A stretch of DNA of 64,000 nucleotides from Planctomycetota bacterium (GCA_016713175.1 JADJPQ010000009.1:310001-374000), one strand, 5' to 3'; counted from the first letter of the stretch, positions 50,117-61,267 are shown. The notes: a model not told the origin generated them from the sequence alone. Numbers and translations are program-made.

Positions 50117-53100
50117 TCAGCGCATGTCCGCGATCGTCAGGACCTGCCACGTCGGCGACAGGCCGAGCGTGCTGTCCTCGTTCTGCACGGCGACGGCGAA
50201 CCGGTTCCACACCGCCGGCGCCAACGGCCGCGTTTGCGGCAGACCCTGCAGGATCTCGGCGACACCCGGCGCCCAGTAGCCGCCGCACAGCCAGGCAAGC
50301 GTCTGCATCGGGTCGAGTTCCTCGGTCGTCTCCCAGACCGTTCGGCCATTGACCTTGTAGCGGGTCGCGTGGAGATCGAACCACACCGGCTGTCCTGGCC
50401 AGGTGCCAGGCGTCGACGTCGCCATCGCCAGCGACACGCGGGCGCCTGGACGGATGTTGTCGCCGGTCACGCGGAAGCGACGAGGTGGCTCGTGCCGCAG
50501 CGCCGGCACGCCGAACGAACCGACCAGCGCCGTCTGCAGGGTGCGGGTCGCCGCCAGTGATTGGGGCGGTGCGCCAGGACCACTCCAGACGAACGGAATG
50601 GCGCCGGCCGGATCCCAATTGGCCGAGAGTCGCGGCACGTCGACCCACGCGGTGTCCGGCACCATCGGCAACAGCGTCACATTGGCTGGCTGCGCCCCGG
50701 CCAGGATTGCCGGCGAGCCGCTCGCGCTGGCGACGCGGCGTTCGGACCCGGCGGGTGTGCCTTGCAGGATCACGACATTGCCGGGCACATCGGCGAACAA
50801 GATCAGCTGCGCCCGCGTCAGCGTCTGGGCGCCATTCTCCTGCCGGTAGAGCGCCGCTGCGGCATCGTGCCAGAAGCCGGTCGTCGTGGTTCCCGAGCGC
50901 GTGCTGACCGCGAGCCCGACGTTGGCCTCCTCGGACTGCCGCTCGAGCAGATTGAGCGCCGCGGTGTTCAGCGGTGCCTGCAGCGGATCCTGCGACCAGG
51001 TCCACGCGAAGCCGACGGCGGGTGCCGTGCCGGTATCGAACTGCCGCAGGAACTCGACCAGCGCGTTGGCGCCGATCTCGCGTTGGGCGGCGGTGCCGGG
51101 CAATGAGCCCTTGAACGCACGATGGACGAAGTCATTGAGGCCGCGCGCAGTGGGCCCAAAACGCAGCGCACCACCTTCGTGCAGCAGGCCAAAGCCCGCC
51201 GTGCGCGTCCACAGGTTGTCGGCAGTCGGCTGGAAACCCGGCGGCGGCAGCGCCATTTCGCGTTGGAACAGATTGCGCAGCGCCGCGCTCTCGAACGGAT
51301 GATCCTGCGCCGGCGTGCCGAGGAAACCGTCGACCGCTTCAACCAGCGGCAACGTGTTGCTGCTGCCATCGGGCAGCGCGTGGCATTGCACGCAGCTGCG
51401 GCCGCCGCATTGATCCTCGAAGCCGACCGTGTGGAACAGCTTCAGTCCGAGCGCGCCGCCGCTGCCGGTCAGCGGGTCGTCGGGATCGCCAAAGTCACCG
51501 TGGAAGGTCCGGTCCTTCCATTGTTCGGGATTCGGCGGATGGTGGATCGTGTCGATGAACGCCGTGTAGGTGTCCATCTGCGCCGCTGTCAGGCCGTTGT
51601 CGCCCGGTTGCAGCGGGTCGTCCGGCATGCGAAGCAGCCGCACGAATGCCTCATTGAAATCCTGGAACGTGCCTTTGTCGCCGCGCCAGTGATACGGCGC
51701 GTTGGTGGCGACGAACTTCATCGCCGCCGGTTCGACATTGCAATTCAGCAGACCCTGCAGCGTCTGCGTGATCATGAAGCCCTTGGCATTCGGGAAGTCG
51801 GGCATCGTCGTCAGGTCGTGGCCATCGCCGTCGTGCAGCCAGGTGGCGATCGCGGGGCCCGGTGCGTCAAGATTGCCGAGGTTCCACGGCAGACCATCGG
51901 TGCGCGCGTCGATGTGGCAGGAGGCACAACTGACCATCCGACTGCCGGAAGTGCGCTCGGCGGTGTACAGGAACTGCCGGCCGGCGCGGATCGCGGCCGG
52001 AGTCGGATCGGCACGCAGCGCGCGTTGCAGCACGATGCGGCCGTTCCACGGATTGACGATCGCGAACGAGTTGTCGAGGCGATTGGCGATCCAGATCAGC
52101 CCGCGCGTTCCCGTCGACTGTGGGTCGATGCCCTGCGGATCGAGCGCGAGGCCGCGCGGCCCGACGGCCGAGTAGTTGGCAGTCGGGTTGACCAGTGGCA
52201 GCGTCACCGAGGTCACTGCGTAACCCGAATACTGATTGGCGTCTGGTGTCAGCAGGATCACCTTGTCGCTGCCGAAGGCGGCCAACGCGATGCGCTGCAC
52301 GGTGCCGGCGCTCTCGACCAGAACGACGTCGGTTGGCTGCGCGACCGCCTGGGTGGCTGGCAATGCGACCAGGCCGGTCTGGCGATAGTCGCGATTCAGA
52401 TTGATGCTCTGGAACAGGGGTTTCGGCAGCGCCGTGCCGTTGCTCTGCTCGGGGGCGAGCGCGGGCGGGCCGCCCGGTGCACCGGGTACCAGATCGACGA
52501 CCGACAGCCAGCTCTGGGCGAAGCCCGTCGCCTGGGCGGCGACGGCGTCGACCCCGAGCTGCTGGATATGCGCGCGCTGACCGACGACGAACATCCGGCG
52601 CCCGGCGCTGTCGATCGCGAAGTTGAAGTTGGTGGTGCCCATGCCGCCAAGTCCCCAGAAGTTGGCGGTCTGCCCGGCGGGCGGGTTGTTGGGATCGCTG
52701 ACGAACAAGTCCAGGTCATAGGCAGCCTGGCTGTTGCCACCCATGTGGTTCAGAACGTAGGAACGTTGATCGGCCAGCACCGCGATCGTGCGCGGCATCT
52801 TGACCGCCCAGGTGACTCCGGCAGTGCCCGACGGCACCGTCAGCGGCACGTTCGGGCTGATGACCGACAAGGCAGGCAGCGCGAGCTGCGCGACACTGCT
52901 GCGCGAAGCCAGCGAGACGACCGCCTGGGTGTTGTTCTGCACGAAGGCGATGTCCGACGGCTCGTCGCCGACGAAGATCGTCCGTTCGACCGTCGCGCGG
53001 ATCGTCGCACCGGCGAGTTCGAGGTGGGCGACCGTCACCGAGTCACCGAGGAAGTTGCAGGTGTAGAGGCGCTGGTCGGCGGCGTTCCACCGCACCGTGA

Positions 53101-53353
53101 CCGGCGACAGGCCGACCGGCACGCGGCCGACGAAGGCGAACGGCGACGCGGTACGCCAGATCTCGACCGAGTTGTCGGGCGTGTTGCACAAGAGCGCCAC
53201 GCGGGCGCTGAGACCCCCGGTGGTCACCGTGGCGATCGTGACGGGCTTGATCTGCGGGTCTTCGAAGTTGACGAATCTGCCTTGGGCAATGGCCGGAGTG
53301 ATGGCGACCACGGAAGCCAACACGGCCGGTGCAGCACACCGGGGGACGTTCAT
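50117..53353 (-). CDS. Secreted beta-propeller/di-heme cytochrome protein (copy 1)
   Basis: 1078 residues from ATG at 53353, which gives the signal peptide RCAAPAVLASVVAITPAIAQ; the longer start at 53425 adds an unlikely leader. Residues about 25-460 form a YVTN-like propeller with repeated strands (CNTPDNSVEIW, GLSPVTVRWNAADQRLYTCN, GDEPSDIAFVQNN). Two c-type heme sites follow, CASCH at 476-480 and CVQCH at 654-658, in a region like di-heme cytochrome peroxidases (HWRGDKGTFQDFNEAF, FHTVGFEDQCGGRSC). The last 250 residues are a beta domain (RHEPPRRFRVTGDNIRPGA). It may be an extracellular redox enzyme. A close paralog lies divergent at 53545. Confidence 0.83.
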   Translation of the reverse strand: MNVPRCAAPAVLASVVAITPAIAQGRFVNFEDPQIKPVTIATVTTGGLSARVALLCNTPDNSVEIWRTASPFAFVGRVPVGLSPVTVRWNAADQRLYTCNFLGDSVTVAHLELAGATIRATVERTIFVGDEPSDIAFVQNNTQAVVSLASRSSVAQLALPALSVISPNVPLTVPSGTAGVTWAVKMPRTIAVLADQRSYVLNHMGGNSQAAYDLDLFVSDPNNPPAGQTANFWGLGGMGTTNFNFAIDSAGRRMFVVGQRAHIQQLGVDAVAAQATGFAQSWLSVVDLVPGAPGGPPALAPEQSNGTALPKPLFQSINLNRDYRQTGLVALPATQAVAQPTDVVLVESAGTVQRIALAAFGSDKVILLTPDANQYSGYAVTSVTLPLVNPTANYSAVGPRGLALDPQGIDPQSTGTRGLIWIANRLDNSFAIVNPWNGRIVLQRALRADPTPAAIRAGRQFLYTAERTSGSRMVSCASCHIDARTDGLPWNLGNLDAPGPAIATWLHDGDGHDLTTMPDFPNAKGFMITQTLQGLLNCNVEPAAMKFVATNAPYHWRGDKGTFQDFNEAFVRLLRMPDDPLQPGDNGLTAAQMDTYTAFIDTIHHPPNPEQWKDRTFHGDFGDPDDPLTGSGGALGLKLFHTVGFEDQCGGRSCVQCHALPDGSSNTLPLVEAVDGFLGTPAQDHPFESAALRNLFQREMALPPPGFQPTADNLWTRTAGFGLLHEGGALRFGPTARGLNDFVHRAFKGSLPGTAAQREIGANALVEFLRQFDTGTAPAVGFAWTWSQDPLQAPLNTAALNLLERQSEEANVGLAVSTRSGTTTTGFWHDAAAALYRQENGAQTLTRAQLILFADVPGNVVILQGTPAGSERRVASASGSPAILAGAQPANVTLLPMVPDTAWVDVPRLSANWDPAGAIPFVWSGPGAPPQSLAATRTLQTALVGSFGVPALRHEPPRRFRVTGDNIRPGARVSLAMATSTPGTWPGQPVWFDLHATRYKVNGRTVWETTEELDPMQTLAWLCGGYWAPGVAEILQGLPQTRPLAPAVWNRFAVAVQNEDSTLGLSPTWQVLTIADMR

Positions 53354-53497
53354 GGGGGCGGGCGAGGTCGACACGGCGCGACCAGACCAGGCAGAGGGCG
53401 GTGCGTGGTTGCGCGTCGCGGTCACATCGACGGAGCCAGGCCGGAATCTGCCACCGTGGCGCGGGCGCGGGACGCAATTGCCTGTCGACCGCGAACG

Positions 53498-53517
53498 GCG
53501 ACCCGGGGCCGGGTCGC
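53498..53517. promoter_or_regulatory. Inverted repeat between the divergent propeller/cytochrome genes
   Basis: GCGACCCGG and CCGGGTCGC form perfect 9-base arms around GG, 28 bases before the plus-strand start and 145 bases from the minus-strand start. It may be an operator or an mRNA hairpin. A GGAG ribosome site precedes the ATG at 53545. Confidence 0.4.
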
Positions 53518-53544
53518 GGCGACGTCCTGTCCAGGAGTCCGTAC

Positions 53545-56500
53545 ATGCTGTCCTCTCGTCCCTGCGCGACCGTGCTGTGCGCGGTCGTGTGGTTGTCCGC
53601 GTTGCGTGCGCAGGGCAACTACGTCAACTTCGAAGAGCCGCAGATCAAGCCGATCGCGATCGCGAACGTCACGCTTGCCGGCGTGCCGAAGAGTTTCGCG
53701 CTGGTCTGCAACACCCCGGACAACTCGGTCGAGATCTGGGATGGCGCCACGCAGACGTTCTTGTCGCGGGTGCCGGTCGGCCTGTCGCCGGTCACGGTGC
53801 GCTGGCACGACGCCAGCAAGAAGTTCTACACCTGCAACTTCCTCGGCGACTCGGTCACCATCGTGCGGCTGGAAGATGCCGGCGGCGTGGTCGCCGGGGT
53901 GGTCGAACGAACGGTCCGGGTCGGCGATGAGCCGACCGACATCGCGTTCGCGCCGACCGGTGGCACGGCCTGGGTGACGCTGCATTCGCGCAGTCGCGTG
54001 GCGATCGTGCAGGCATCGGATCTGGCGCCGGTGGCCGAGATGATCCTGCAGAAGGCGGATCCGGCGGCTCCGGACCTGGTCACCGCACTGAAAGCGCCGC
54101 GGCGCATCGAGATGCTGGCCGACGGGCGGACGTTCGTGCTCAACACGATGGGTGGCCGTCCGGGTTCGCCGTACGACGTCGATCTGTGGGTCGAGGACCC
54201 GTTCATGCCGGCGTCGGCGCCGGCGAAAGTGCATCTGGTCGGGGGGCTGGGTTCGACCAATACCGCGTTTGCGATCGACAGCACCGGGCAGCGCATGTTC
54301 GTCGTCGGTGGCGTGGCGCGCATCGATGGTGTCGGCGTCCAGGCGGTCGCCAGCGAGCCGCTGGGCTTCGTCGAGAGCCATCTGTGGGTCGTCGACTTGC
54401 CGACGAACGGCACGCCACCGGCAGCGGTGCCCGAGCAGTTGCTCGGCCAGACGACACCTTGGCAGAGCATCGACCTGAACCAGAACTACACCGCCGGCGC
54501 CGACACGCCGGTGGCGATCACCAAACGCGTGTCGCAGCCGACCGACGTGCTGCTGGTCGAGAGTCAGCCCGGGCAAGTGTCGCAGGTCGTCGTCGCCTGC
54601 TTTGGCTCGGACAAGATCCTGGTGCTGACGCCGAGCAGTTCCGCAAACGGCGGCTATCAGCGCACGCACATCGACCTGGTGCCGAATCAGCCGACCCTGG
54701 GCTACTCCGCAGTCGGTCCCCGCGGCATGTGCCGCGATCCGGCGACCGGCCTGATCTGGGTCGCCAACCGGCTCGATCAGTCCCTGCTGGTCTTCGATCC
54801 GACGAATCCGGCGAACCAGACCCGGCGGGACCTGAATCAGGATCCGACGTCGGTCACGATCCGCACCGGGCGGAAGTTCCTGTATTCGGCGCACCTGACA
54901 TCGGGGAGCCGGATGGTGGCGTGCGCGAGCTGCCATGTCGATGGCCGCACCGATGGGCTGCCATGGAATCTAGGCCACGAAGGTCCGGCGACGCCGATCG
55001 CCAGTCGTCTGATCGACGACGACTCGATCCCCGCCACCATGCCGACCAACAAGGGGCCGCTGGTCACGCAGTCGCTGCAGGGCCTCGTGAACTACCACAT
55101 CGACTCGGCGGCCACGCAATATGTGGCGACGAACGCGCCATACCATTGGCGCGGCGACAAGGACCGGTTCCAGGACTTCAATGAGGCGTTCGTCAACCTG
55201 CAGGGTCTGCGGTCGTTGAACAGCAACCCGAGCGGGCCGGATGCAATCGGGATCCTGGCGGCAGACATGGACGCGTATGCCGCGTTCATCCACACGATCC
55301 ACTATCCGCCCAACCCAGAACAGCCGCGCACGCGTAGCAACGGCAACCCGGCGGATCTGGGCACTCCGGGCAGCCTCGATGATGGCACCGGCGCGCTCTA
55401 CGGCATGAAGGTGTTCCACACGATGACCGCCAACGCGAATCGAGCGTGTGCCCACTGTCACACGCTGCCCGAGGGCAGCAGCAACACGTTCATCCTGCTG
55501 TTCAACAGCGATGGCGGCTTCCCCAACTCAGGAACGCAGCAACACCCGCTCGAGAGCGCGGCATTGCGCGGCCTGTTCCAACGGGAGAAATCACTGGTCA
55601 CGAACTTCGATGCGTCGCGGCCGGGGAAGTGGACACGGATCGCCGAGTTCGGCCTGTTGCACAGCTCCGACTTCGGTCTGGCGGATCCGATGCGCGTGCG
55701 GTCGATCAACGACTTCCTGGTCCACAGTTTCGACACCGGCGACTCGCCGTCGCTGCCGACACTGCAACGCGACCGGTTCCTGAATCAGTTCGTTCGTCAG
55801 CTCGATTGGGGCGTGGGCCCGATGGTCGGTTGGACCATGACGGTCGACACGGCGCACCCGGTCGATACCGCTCTGCTCGCCGACATGCGCGCGGCGGTGG
55901 AGGAAGCCAATGCGGGGCTCGCGGTCTACGTGCGTACTGGAACGTCGATTCGCGGGTACTGGTACGACACCGCCTCGACGCCGGCGGTGTATCGCCGTGT
56001 CGGTGGCGTCCAACAACTGAGCGAAGCGGGGCTGCTCGGTCTCATCCAGAGCCCGAATGATGTGGCGATCTTCACCGCGACGCCGACTGGAACCGAACGG
56101 CGACTGGTGCATGCGTCCGGGAACCCCCCGGTCCTGGGCGGTGGCGCACCTACGAGCGTGACGCTGCTCGCCATGGTTCCGAATACGGCGTATGTGGATG
56201 TGACGAGGCTGGACGTCAATCACACGCCGACCGGCGGGGCCACGACCCAGAGCATCGAAGCGATGCGAGCGATGGAGTCCGCGGCGCGCATGGCTGGCAT
56301 CCCCGGCATCGCCTCGTTGCCGCGGCATGAACCACCGCGGCGGTTCCGGGTCGCCGGCAACGACATCCGCTTCGGGGCGAAGCTCAGGCTGGGGATGAGC
56401 ATCGGCACGGCCGGCAGCGGCAACGTGCAGTGGCTCGAACTCGACCTGGCGCCGACGCGCTATCGGTTTGGCAATCAGGTCGTCTGGGAGACCGCCGAGG

Positions 56501-56706
56501 AGCTCGATGGCAAGATGACGATGGAGTTCGTCAACGGCGGTCCCGAACTGACCGTCGTGCGCGCCGTTTCCGACGGCAATCTTGCGCAGGCGGGCCAGCT
56601 TGCGCCGGCCGCGATGAACTGGTTCCTGGTCGATGTCGTCAACGCCGACGGCACTTCGGTCGCGGCCCCGACCTGGCAACCAGTGACGATCGACGATCAG
56701 CGCTGA
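53545..56706 (+). CDS. Secreted beta-propeller/di-heme cytochrome protein (copy 2)
   Basis: 1053 residues with signal peptide (RPCATVLCAVVWLSALRAQ). The layout matches copy 1 throughout: mature start GNYVNFEEPQIKPIAIANVT against GRFVNFEDPQIKPVTIATVT, a propeller to about residue 440, heme sites CASCH at 460-464 and CAHCH at 635-639, the HWRGDKDRFQDFNEAF block, and the C-terminal RHEPPRRFRVAGNDIRFGA domain with VWETAEELDGKMTMEF. The pair arose by inverted duplication. Different substrates or partners are possible. Export in the unfolded state and heme attachment in the periplasm follow from the CxxCH sites. Its end overlaps the converging HMA gene by 10 bases. Confidence 0.84.
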   Translation: MLSSRPCATVLCAVVWLSALRAQGNYVNFEEPQIKPIAIANVTLAGVPKSFALVCNTPDNSVEIWDGATQTFLSRVPVGLSPVTVRWHDASKKFYTCNFLGDSVTIVRLEDAGGVVAGVVERTVRVGDEPTDIAFAPTGGTAWVTLHSRSRVAIVQASDLAPVAEMILQKADPAAPDLVTALKAPRRIEMLADGRTFVLNTMGGRPGSPYDVDLWVEDPFMPASAPAKVHLVGGLGSTNTAFAIDSTGQRMFVVGGVARIDGVGVQAVASEPLGFVESHLWVVDLPTNGTPPAAVPEQLLGQTTPWQSIDLNQNYTAGADTPVAITKRVSQPTDVLLVESQPGQVSQVVVACFGSDKILVLTPSSSANGGYQRTHIDLVPNQPTLGYSAVGPRGMCRDPATGLIWVANRLDQSLLVFDPTNPANQTRRDLNQDPTSVTIRTGRKFLYSAHLTSGSRMVACASCHVDGRTDGLPWNLGHEGPATPIASRLIDDDSIPATMPTNKGPLVTQSLQGLVNYHIDSAATQYVATNAPYHWRGDKDRFQDFNEAFVNLQGLRSLNSNPSGPDAIGILAADMDAYAAFIHTIHYPPNPEQPRTRSNGNPADLGTPGSLDDGTGALYGMKVFHTMTANANRACAHCHTLPEGSSNTFILLFNSDGGFPNSGTQQHPLESAALRGLFQREKSLVTNFDASRPGKWTRIAEFGLLHSSDFGLADPMRVRSINDFLVHSFDTGDSPSLPTLQRDRFLNQFVRQLDWGVGPMVGWTMTVDTAHPVDTALLADMRAAVEEANAGLAVYVRTGTSIRGYWYDTASTPAVYRRVGGVQQLSEAGLLGLIQSPNDVAIFTATPTGTERRLVHASGNPPVLGGGAPTSVTLLAMVPNTAYVDVTRLDVNHTPTGGATTQSIEAMRAMESAARMAGIPGIASLPRHEPPRRFRVAGNDIRFGAKLRLGMSIGTAGSGNVQWLELDLAPTRYRFGNQVVWETAEELDGKMTMEFVNGGPELTVVRAVSDGNLAQAGQLAPAAMNWFLVDVVNADGTSVAAPTWQPVTIDDQR

Positions 56707-57092
56707 TCGGCGGGCAGGTCCGCCGCCGGACGTTCGCGCAACGTGAACCCGGCGGCTGCGATCGCCCTCTGCACGTTGGCAGTGGTCTGCCGCGCCGGAT
56801 CGTGGCGCACGACGATTGCGCCGGTGCGGCGATCGACGCTCTCGACGATCGCGCCATCCAGCCGATCGACACTGTCGGTCAGGCGCACGGCGCACCAGAA
56901 CGCACAATCGAGGCCATCGACCGACAGGGTCAGGCGCGGCGCATCGTCGGCGGGCACCCGCCGCGCGTTCGACCAGGCGATGCCACCGGCACCCACAGCG
57001 GCGATGCCAAGCCCGAGCAGCAGCAACGCCGGCAACGGCTGTCGCCGGGCGGCGGCAAGCAGGCCTCGCGCAGGCGGTCGTCGGGTTCGCAT
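56697..57092 (-). CDS. Membrane-anchored HMA-like metal-binding protein
   Basis: 131 residues from ATG at 57092. A basic N-terminus and one membrane helix (PALLLLGLGIAAVGAGGIAW, about 21-40) precede a domain of about 75 residues with the ferredoxin-like fold of heavy-metal-associated domains: LTLSVDGLDCAFWCAVRL, VESVDRRTGAIVVRHD and VQRAIAAAGFTLRE. The metal loop is C-A-F-W-C (Cx3C) rather than the usual CxxC, so metal choice may differ. It lies tail to tail with the second propeller/cytochrome gene and might serve metal supply outside the cytoplasm, which is inference. Confidence 0.72.
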   Translation of the reverse strand: MRTRRPPARGLLAAARRQPLPALLLLGLGIAAVGAGGIAWSNARRVPADDAPRLTLSVDGLDCAFWCAVRLTDSVDRLDGAIVESVDRRTGAIVVRHDPARQTTANVQRAIAAAGFTLRERPAADLPADQR

Positions 57093-57179
57093 ACCGCCGG
57101 ATACGGTAACCGAGGACGCCAAGTCCGGGAATCACGCCCGACCATCCCCCGTTCGCCGACCCCCACGCATCATCCCGGC

Positions 57180-57692
57180 ATGCACGCGACCGACCGTCCG
57201 CCGGCTCCGGTGTCCGCGCCCTGGGTCGCGGATGCGCGGCGGCGTGTCCACCGCTACCTGCGGTGTCTGCGCTGTCGTGACGCAGCCGCGGAGGATCTGA
57301 CGCAGGAAGCCCTGCTGGCGGCGTTGCGGACGTTCGGCGGCACGGCTGAGCCGCCGCTGCCGTGGCTGTTCAAGACCGCGCGCAATCTGTGGCTGCAGGC
57401 GCTGCGCCGACAGCACCGGGAGGAACTCGTCGGCGAACTCGACCGGCTGCACAACCGTGCGGTTGCCGAGCTTGGCGACGACGGTGGCGATGCCCGGGTG
57501 GCCGCGTTGCGCGAGTGTCTGGCCACGTTGCCGCCGCGTTCGCGATTGGCGGTGCAGCTGCGCTATCGCGATGGCATGACCCGAGCCGCGGTCGCCGAAC
57601 GGATTGGCTTGTCCGATGATGGCTGCAAGAACCTGTTCGAGCGCGTGCGGAATGCGCTCAGGACCTGCATGGAACGGAGCCTTGGACGATGA
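57180..57692 (+). CDS. ECF RNA polymerase sigma factor
   Basis: 170 residues. Region 2 (CRDAAAEDLTQEALLAALRTF, PLPWLFKTARNLWLQALRRQHREE) at about 32-82 and region 4 (LPPRSRLAVQLRYRDGMTRAAVAERIGLSDDGCKNLFERVRNALR) at about 116-160 are clear. It overlaps by ATGA the gene for a single-pass membrane protein, a usual arrangement for an ECF factor and its anti-sigma or sensor partner. The target genes are unknown. Confidence 0.88.
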   Translation: MHATDRPPAPVSAPWVADARRRVHRYLRCLRCRDAAAEDLTQEALLAALRTFGGTAEPPLPWLFKTARNLWLQALRRQHREELVGELDRLHNRAVAELGDDGGDARVAALRECLATLPPRSRLAVQLRYRDGMTRAAVAERIGLSDDGCKNLFERVRNALRTCMERSLGR

Positions 57693-59218
57693 CGGATTCC
57701 GACGACGGTGACGATGCGTTCGATGTGCTGCTGCACGATGCGGCGCAGGCGGGCGAAGCGGAGAAGAACCCGCCGATCCAACAGAGCCGGGTGACGGCGC
57801 GGGCGGCCAGATCGGCGCGCGGTCACTGGCTTCCCTGGGCGCAGGCGGCCGCGGCGCTGTTCGCGATCGGCGTGGTCATCGCGATCAGCTCGTTGCGGCG
57901 GCCGGAGTCCATGCCCGCCATGGTTGTGGCGACGCCGGCGCAGGATCCGCAGAAGTTCCGGCCGAAGTCGACCGCCGAGCTCGACACGTTCGTCGCCTCG
58001 ATCGTGTCGCTGCGATTCTGCACCAACGCACCGACCGCCTTGGCGCGCGACCGCCGGACCATCCTGACCGGCAACGATGACACCACTGCGGTCGATGTGA
58101 CCGATCGCGAGCAGGTCGAGCAGTGGCGCGGTCGGATCCGCGCGGCGTTCGGCGAAACGAAGCCGTATGACACCTTCGGGGATGCGTTGGTTGTCGAGAT
58201 GGTTGCCGCGGACGGTCGCAAGGTGTCGGGTTCGCTGATCCTGAAGCCGCAAGCGCGGCTCGATTTCGCGTCGGGCGGTGAGCCGATCGGGCCGTTCGAG
58301 GTGACGGGTGAACTGCTGGCCGACTGTCAGGCGATCCAGCAACGCATCCAGCGCCAACGGCACCTGCGCGACGGCAATGCCGCCAGCGCCGAGGATCTGG
58401 CGACCTTCCCGGACACCCAGGAACGACTGGGCCTCGCGGTCGACCGCCGGATCGGGGATCTGCTGCGCCGATTCACCGCGTTGACCGCTCTCAGCCTGCA
58501 TCCCGAAGACGGCAGTGGGCAGGAACCGCCCGACGGCGGGACCTTGCGCGCATTGAGCGAACTGCCGCTCGCGAACACGCTGCGTGCCGTGAGCTTGCGC
58601 GGTGATTGGTGGACGGAACACGACTTCGTGGCGCTCGGCAAATGGCCGGAGCTGCGAACGTTGACCCTGCAGGACATGCAGCTGCCGCCGCGCGTACTGC
58701 AGACATTTGGTCGGCTAGAACGGCTCGAACTGCTGGGGTGCAGGGCCGCGGAACCCACCGCCTTGCCTCCGGGACTGAACACGCTGGTGCTCGAGGACCG
58801 TGGTCGACCGTTGCCCGTCGATGTTGCCGCGGCGGTGCGTTCGCTGCCTTCGCTGCGCGAACTGACGCTGATCGGCAAGGGCTTCGACGATGCGTTGCTG
58901 GGGGCCATGTTGCAATCGCGGGTACATGCCCTGCGCCTGCTCGACACCTCATGCTCTTGGGAAGGACTGGCGGCACTGAAAGGGCTGCCGACCCTGCGCC
59001 GACTGACGTTGTCCGGGGCCGGTGACCTCGACTCGATCGAACCGTTTGCATCGCTCGGCCAGCTCACCGATCTGGAGGTCTGGAACGTCCTTCTGCCGGC
59101 CGATGGACTCGATGCGTTGCGGGCCGCGTTGCCGAAGTGCCGTGTCGAGGGCCGCCCCGACATGGTCCCGGTTGCCGGCGGCCTGCTGCTGCAACGGTTG
59201 CGCGGTTGCGCATTCTGA
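57689..59218 (+). CDS. Single-pass membrane protein with LRR domain, probable ECF partner
   Basis: 509 residues. A short acidic cytoplasmic N-terminus of about 45 residues (DDAFDVLLHDAAQAGEAEK) is followed by one membrane helix at about 47-68 (WLPWAQAAAALFAIGVVIAI). The outer part has an unassigned domain to about 240, then leucine-rich repeats from about 265 to 490 (LRALSELPLANTLRAVSL, WPELRTLTLQDMQL, LPSLRELTLIGKGF, LPTLRRLTLSGAG). The layout, a small inner domain and a large outer binding domain behind an ECF gene, fits a membrane anti-sigma factor that senses an external protein or polymer. No zinc-type anti-sigma motif is seen, so the inhibitory role is inference. Confidence 0.72.
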   Translation: MTDSDDGDDAFDVLLHDAAQAGEAEKNPPIQQSRVTARAARSARGHWLPWAQAAAALFAIGVVIAISSLRRPESMPAMVVATPAQDPQKFRPKSTAELDTFVASIVSLRFCTNAPTALARDRRTILTGNDDTTAVDVTDREQVEQWRGRIRAAFGETKPYDTFGDALVVEMVAADGRKVSGSLILKPQARLDFASGGEPIGPFEVTGELLADCQAIQQRIQRQRHLRDGNAASAEDLATFPDTQERLGLAVDRRIGDLLRRFTALTALSLHPEDGSGQEPPDGGTLRALSELPLANTLRAVSLRGDWWTEHDFVALGKWPELRTLTLQDMQLPPRVLQTFGRLERLELLGCRAAEPTALPPGLNTLVLEDRGRPLPVDVAAAVRSLPSLRELTLIGKGFDDALLGAMLQSRVHALRLLDTSCSWEGLAALKGLPTLRRLTLSGAGDLDSIEPFASLGQLTDLEVWNVLLPADGLDALRAALPKCRVEGRPDMVPVAGGLLLQRLRGCAF

Positions 59219-59270
59219 TCCTGCGACGCTCTTCGTTGAGTTGCGCACGGCCGTGCGCTTCACTGCTGCG

Positions 59271-59591
59271 ATGAAACTCGACGCCACCGCGCGCCTGAAC
59301 CTGATGAAGTTCGTCTGTTCGTTCGTCTGGACGGACCTGAAGGTGCACCAGCAGGAACGCGATCTGGTGATGCGCATCGCCGGCCGTCTGGGCCTGTCGG
59401 AAGCCGAATCGCAGCAGGTGCAGCGCTGGCTGCAGGTCCCGCCGCCGATCGACGAGGTCGACCCGTCGCTGGTGCCGCACGAGCACCGCGCGCTGTTCTT
59501 GAACGCCGCCGAGATGGCGATCAAGGCCGACGGCAAGGTCGTGCCCGCCGAACGCGATTCGCTGACGCTGTTCAGGGACCTGCTGAAGTAG
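59271..59591 (+). CDS. TerB-like protein
   Basis: 106 residues, all helical. The pattern LNLMKFVCSFVWTDLKVHQQERDLVMRIAGRLGLSE and AAEMAIKADGKVVPAERDSLTLFRDLL corresponds to the TerB/DjlA-N fold with its two acidic helix pairs (A-x-AD-G-x-(V)-x-(P)-x-E). TerB-like proteins occur in tellurite and phage defence clusters and in general stress, often binding metal. No other ter gene is nearby, so a tellurite role is not supported. Confidence 0.7.
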   Translation: MKLDATARLNLMKFVCSFVWTDLKVHQQERDLVMRIAGRLGLSEAESQQVQRWLQVPPPIDEVDPSLVPHEHRALFLNAAEMAIKADGKVVPAERDSLTLFRDLLK

Positions 59592-59648
59592 CTCTCGCGG
59601 GCGGCGCTTTGGTCAGGCCCTGGCGCCGGCTATGGTCCGCGCCGGCCC

Positions 59649-61259
<1,611 letters not shown>

Positions 61260-61267
61260 GTCGGTGA

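Noticed and set aside
59271..59591. Tellurite-resistance or phage-defence locus around the TerB-like gene
   Set aside because: No other ter gene (terC, terD, terF) or defence gene is nearby.
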